Assembly: GCA_020741375.1 (NCBI GenBank)
Contig: DYZF01000247.1
Coordinates: 1 to 10,229, forward strand
Length of the DNA: 10,229 bases
Direction: 5' to 3'
Origin: Tessaracoccus flavescens
GTDB taxonomy: Bacteria > Actinomycetota > Actinomycetes > Propionibacteriales > Propionibacteriaceae
Shown here: positions 7,819 to 10,229 of the stretch, one piece after another
Layout: each line of letters starts with the position of its first letter
Position numbering within the stretch: position 1 is the first letter of the stretch
Made by a program: the position numbers and the translations under genes
The notes under the pieces: generated by a model
What the model saw: the letters and a program-made list of their open reading frames with translations, nothing else
Told to the model about the DNA's origin: nothing
The model's database searches: none

Positions 7819-8670
7819 ATGAGAATCGACCTGCACACTCACTCTCGGGTATCGGACGGTACGGACACCCCGACCACCCTCGTGATGAAGGCCTTCGCAG
7901 CAGAACTTGATGTCATCGCCCTGACCGATCACGACACCTTCGGCGGCGTGCTTGAAGCCCAAGAGGCCGGCAAGCGCATCGGCGTCAAGGTGCTGTGCGG
8001 CATCGAGATGTCCACGGTGCACAACGGCAAGTCCGTGCACCTGCTCGGCTACGGCTGCGACATGTATGACCGCGCGCTCAACGAAGAGCTCGCGCGGATC
8101 CGTTTCGGCCGTTCCGAGCGCCTGCCCGCCATGATCCAGAAGCTCAACGAGGCCGGGCTCGAGCTCACCCTCGACGACGTCACCCGCGTCGCCATGGGCG
8201 CCCCGGTGATCGGTCGCCCCCACATCAGCGACGCGCTGGTGGAGAAGGGCTACGTCGCCGATCGCGATGAGGGCTTCGAGAAGTGGCTGGGCGTCGACAA
8301 GCCGGGGTATGTGCCGCGCTACGCCTGCGAGTTGGAGCGCGCCATCGATCTGATCCACGGCGCAAAGGGCGTGGCGGTCATCGCCCACCCGTGGGGCCGC
8401 GGCGGTCAGGAAGTGCTCCCCGCTCCGTACCTGGAGTCTTTGGTGCAGTCCCACCAGCTCGAGGGCATCGAGGTGGACCATCAGGATCACGACGACGAGA
8501 CCCGCTCGCTGCTGTTCGAGATGGGTGGCCGCGTCGGACTCGTCCGCACCGGCTCCAGCGACTACCACGGCCTGGGCAAGAAGGGACACCCCCTGGGCGT
8601 GAACCTGACCCGCCCGTCGGCGTACAAGGATCTCGTGGCGCGCATCAAGCGCCGCGGCGGCGTCGTCTAA
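7819..8670 (+). CDS. PHP domain phosphoesterase (RNase AM / nucleoside bisphosphatase-like)
   Basis: A 283-residue cytosolic protein with a complete PHP metal site. HTHSRVSDG gives H6, H8 and D13; TDHDT gives D37, H38 and D39; E63 lies in GIEMS; H74 in SVHLLGYG; H135 in GRPHIS; H190 in AHPWG; D248 and H250 in GSSDYHG. This order matches the stand-alone PHP family of YciV/TrpH (RNase AM), whose studied members hydrolyse 3',5'-nucleoside bisphosphates and trim RNA 5' ends using three metals. The exact substrate here is inferred from the family. There is no DNA polymerase fusion. ATG 7819 is the first codon before the conserved HTH motif. It lies 93 bp upstream of trpS, but a hairpin and a new -10 element separate them. 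Confidence 0.9.
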   Translation: MRIDLHTHSRVSDGTDTPTTLVMKAFAAELDVIALTDHDTFGGVLEAQEAGKRIGVKVLCGIEMSTVHNGKSVHLLGYGCDMYDRALNEELARIRFGRSERLPAMIQKLNEAGLELTLDDVTRVAMGAPVIGRPHISDALVEKGYVADRDEGFEKWLGVDKPGYVPRYACELERAIDLIHGAKGVAVIAHPWGRGGQEVLPAPYLESLVQSHQLEGIEVDHQDHDDETRSLLFEMGGRVGLVRTGSSDYHGLGKKGHPLGVNLTRPSAYKDLVARIKRRGGVV

Positions 8671-8681
8671 GCTCGGTCAAG

Positions 8682-8734
8682 CACCTTCGGGTGAAGGAGG
8701 GCCGGGAGAGCGCGGTATCGTGTTCCCCGGCCCT
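8682..8734 (+). terminator. Hairpins after the PHP gene, possible terminator
   Basis: A 9-bp perfect stem AGGGCCGGG (8698-8706) pairs with 8726-8734 around a 19-nt loop. Just upstream is CACC-TTCG-GGTG (8682-8693), a UUCG tetraloop hairpin. An alternative 5-bp stem CCTTC/GAAGG (8684-8688 with 8693-8697) excludes it. TT then AACC follow the main stem, so any U-tract is minimal. The main loop holds the putative trpS -10 element. Confidence 0.45.
8716..8721 (+). promoter_or_regulatory. Putative -10 element of trpS
   Basis: TATCGT matches TANNNT and lies 42 bp before the trpS ATG. Transcription would start near 8728, leaving a leader of about 36 nt. No recognisable -35 is at the right distance. 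Confidence 0.35.
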
Positions 8735-8763
8735 TAACCATCTCCACCCAAGGCAGGTCTTGC

Positions 8764-9858
8764 ATGTCGCTCACCGATGAGGTCAGCTTCGACACCGACG
8801 CGTCGCTCGCGCGATCCACTCAGCGCAGCGCCGAGATCGAGAAGCAGCTCCAGACGGATCCGAGCGGTTTCCGCATCCTCACGGGCGATCGTCCCACCGG
8901 CAACCTCCACATCGGCCACTACTTCGGCTCGCTGGAGAACCGCGTGCGGTTGTCGCGGCTGGGAGTGGAGACCTTCGTCTTGGTGGCCGACTACCAGGTG
9001 ATCACGGACCGTGACGGTGTAGGCCCCATCCGCGAGCGCGTCTACTCGCTCATCGCGGATTACATCGCCGCCGGCATCGACCCGGAGAAGGTGACGATCT
9101 TCACCCACTCGGCCATCCCGGCCCTTAACCAGCTGATGCTGCCGTTCCTCTCCGTCGTCACCGATGCCGAACTGCGCCGCAACCCGACAGTGAAGGCGGA
9201 GCTGGATCTGACCGGCGACCGCCCCATGTCCGGCCTCATGCTCACCTACCCGGTGCACCAGGCGGCCGACATCCTCTTCTGCAAGGCCAATCTCGTGCCC
9301 GTCGGTAAGGACCAGCTCCCGCACCTCGAGCAGGCCCGCGTCATCGCCCGTCGCTTCGACGAGCGCTACGGCCGCGCCGACGAGTCACGCCCCGTCTTCC
9401 CGAGCCCGGAGGGCCTGCTCAGCAAGTCCGGCACCGTTCTCGGCCTTGACGGCACCAAGATGAGCAAGTCGAAGGGCAACACCATCGAGATCGGCATGAC
9501 TGCCGACGAGACGGCCAAGCTGCTGAAGCGCGCCGTGACGGACTCGGACCGTCACATCACGTACGACCCGGCCAACCGCCCGGAGGTCTCGAACCTGGTC
9601 AACATCGCAGCCCTCTGCCTCGACCGAGACCCGGTGGACGTCGCTGAGGAGATCGGCGACGGCGGTGGCGGCGGCCTCAAGAAGCTGGTGACTGCTGCCG
9701 TCAACGACAAGTTCGCGCCGATCCGCGCCAAGCGCGCCGAGGTGATCGCAGACCCCGGATACCTTGAATCAGTGCTGGCGAAGGGCAACGCCGTCGCCAA
9801 CGAGGTAGCCGACGCCACCCTCGCCGAGGTACGCCAAGCGATGCGCATGAACTACTGA
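8764..9858 (+). CDS. trpS: Tryptophanyl-tRNA synthetase
   Basis: A 364-residue class Ic synthetase that charges tRNA-Trp. The HIGH motif is intact (GNLHIGHY, H49-H52) and KMSKS is at 232-236 (GTKMSKSKGN). Other conserved parts are VADYQVITD (74-82), TYPVHQAADILFCKANLVPVGKDQ (161-184, the tryptophan-pocket region) and a C-terminal RQAMRMNY end. The loop before HIGH reads GDRPTG (41-46), where the E. coli/Bacillus type has GIQPTG. As I recall, GDRPTG marks the second bacterial TrpRS clade (trpS2-like). About 35 residues precede the core, and a run of five glycines occurs at 300-304. The start ATG follows AAGGCAGG (8750-8757). A strong terminator follows the stop. No T-box or other leader element is visible in the short upstream region. 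Confidence 0.95.
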   Translation: MSLTDEVSFDTDASLARSTQRSAEIEKQLQTDPSGFRILTGDRPTGNLHIGHYFGSLENRVRLSRLGVETFVLVADYQVITDRDGVGPIRERVYSLIADYIAAGIDPEKVTIFTHSAIPALNQLMLPFLSVVTDAELRRNPTVKAELDLTGDRPMSGLMLTYPVHQAADILFCKANLVPVGKDQLPHLEQARVIARRFDERYGRADESRPVFPSPEGLLSKSGTVLGLDGTKMSKSKGNTIEIGMTADETAKLLKRAVTDSDRHITYDPANRPEVSNLVNIAALCLDRDPVDVAEEIGDGGGGGLKKLVTAAVNDKFAPIRAKRAEVIADPGYLESVLAKGNAVANEVADATLAEVRQAMRMNY

Positions 9859-9885
9859 CCGCTGCAGCGCGCACGCCGCGACCAA

Positions 9886-9922
9886 CGCAGAAGGGCGACC
9901 CACCTGGGTCGCCCTTCTTGCG
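9886..9922. terminator. Bidirectional terminator between trpS and the helicase gene
   Basis: GAAGGGCGACCC (9890-9901) pairs perfectly with 9906-9917 around an ACCT loop. CGCA/TGCG extends the stem by four pairs with one bulged T (9918). It starts 28 bp after the trpS stop and ends 13 bp before the stop of the convergent gene, so it can serve both. CTTCTTG follows on the + strand and CTGCG on the - strand. Confidence 0.85.
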
Positions 9923-9934
9923 TATTCCGGGGAA

Positions 9935-10229
9935 TCAGCTCTCCGGCTTGACCTCGACGCCACCGCGGATGCGGCGACGGCGACGTCGCGGCTTCGAGGG
10001 GCCCTCACCCTCAGACTTGTGGTCTGCAGGCTTGTCGCCGGCAGACTCCGTGGAGCGACGGCTACGGCGGCGGCCACCCTCGCGCGGCTCACGCTTCTCG
10101 CGGGGCTCGCGCTTCTCGCGCTCCTTCGGCACGGCGCCGGGCAGGCGTCCCTTGGTGCCCTCGGGGATCTTGTGATCCTCGTAGAGGTTCGGCGACGAAG
10201 AGTAGGTCTCGGGCGGGGTGCCCAGATCC
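9935..10229 (-). CDS. C-terminal tail of a probable DEAD/DEAH-box RNA helicase (5' end outside the window)
   Basis: The - strand frame is open from the window edge (10228) to the TGA at 9937-9935, giving 97 visible residues; the GTG at 10132 is internal. It begins DLGTPPETYSSSPNLYEDHK, then IPEGTKGRLPGA, and ends in a highly charged Arg-rich tail with REKREP repeats and KPRRRRRRIRGG. The ETYSSSP...IPEG...LP block followed by an R-rich disordered tail resembles, from memory, the end of actinobacterial RhlE-type DEAD-box helicases (M. tuberculosis Rv3211 group). The catalytic motifs lie outside the window, so this rests on the tail alone. Such basic tails bind RNA. It converges on trpS across a shared terminator. 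Confidence 0.5.
   Translation of the reverse strand, partial: DLGTPPETYSSSPNLYEDHKIPEGTKGRLPGAVPKEREKREPREKREPREGGRRRSRRSTESAGDKPADHKSEGEGPSKPRRRRRRIRGGVEVKPES
10083..10118 (-). repeat. 18-bp tandem repeat in the helicase tail
   Basis: Two near-identical 18-bp units (10083-10100 and 10101-10118, two mismatches) encode the six-residue unit EKREPR twice. A third, degenerate start follows (KERE). It is a coding microrepeat in a low-complexity basic tail. Confidence 0.7.

Noticed and set aside
7747..8589. Upstream extension of the DUF2505 frame to 437 residues
   Set aside because: It runs antisense through the PHP gene, and the family's N-terminus starts at 7746.

Overview
The window is a high-GC actinobacterial chromosome segment. 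The order lpqB - comF - hpf - secA is conserved across Actinobacteria (in Mycobacterium tuberculosis it follows mtrA-mtrB). Coding sequence is GC-rich with strong G/C bias at third positions, GTG starts occur, and several genes seem to lack leaders. The Rv3235-type, DUF6912-type and DUF2505 proteins are actinobacterial families. A member of the Propionibacteriales is my best guess, but I cannot fix the genus by eye. The segment looks like core chromosome: I see no insertion sequence, prophage, CRISPR array, tRNA or rRNA.

Layout. Positions 1-5464 carry four + strand genes: the C-terminal part of the lipoprotein LpqB, a ComF-type phosphoribosyltransferase, a long-form ribosome hibernation factor (HPF) and the SecA translocase ATPase. 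A 14-bp hairpin and a separate -10 element lie between hpf and secA. secA ends tail-to-tail against a small Rv3235-family gene on the - strand, and their stop codons overlap. That gene is divergent from a two-gene + strand unit made of a DUF6912-like protein and the NHEJ protein Ku. Ku in turn ends tail-to-tail, again with overlapping stops, on a DUF2505 gene. DUF2505 is divergent from a PHP-domain phosphoesterase gene, which is followed by trpS (tryptophanyl-tRNA synthetase). A strong hairpin terminator separates trpS from the convergent, truncated C-terminus of a probable DEAD-box RNA helicase.

Functions. The genes serve envelope signalling and secretion (LpqB, SecA), ribosome storage (HPF), double-strand break repair (Ku), translation (TrpRS), probable RNA metabolism (helicase, PHP phosphoesterase) and unknown roles (three DUF families). 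No single pathway unites them.

The most unexpected structure is in the divergent intergenic region upstream of DUF6912-ku. Four copies of the heptamer GACAACA start at exactly 21-bp intervals (5899, 5920, 5941, 5962), and the last lies where the -35 element of the DUF6912-ku promoter should be. This suggests a helically phased operator array for a break-repair operon, although 21 bp is also seven codons and a coding-repeat explanation must be excluded. Second, four genes have a TANNNT element 6-8 nt before the start codon, the layout of leaderless transcripts. Third, the probable secA terminator lies inside the coding end of the opposing gene.
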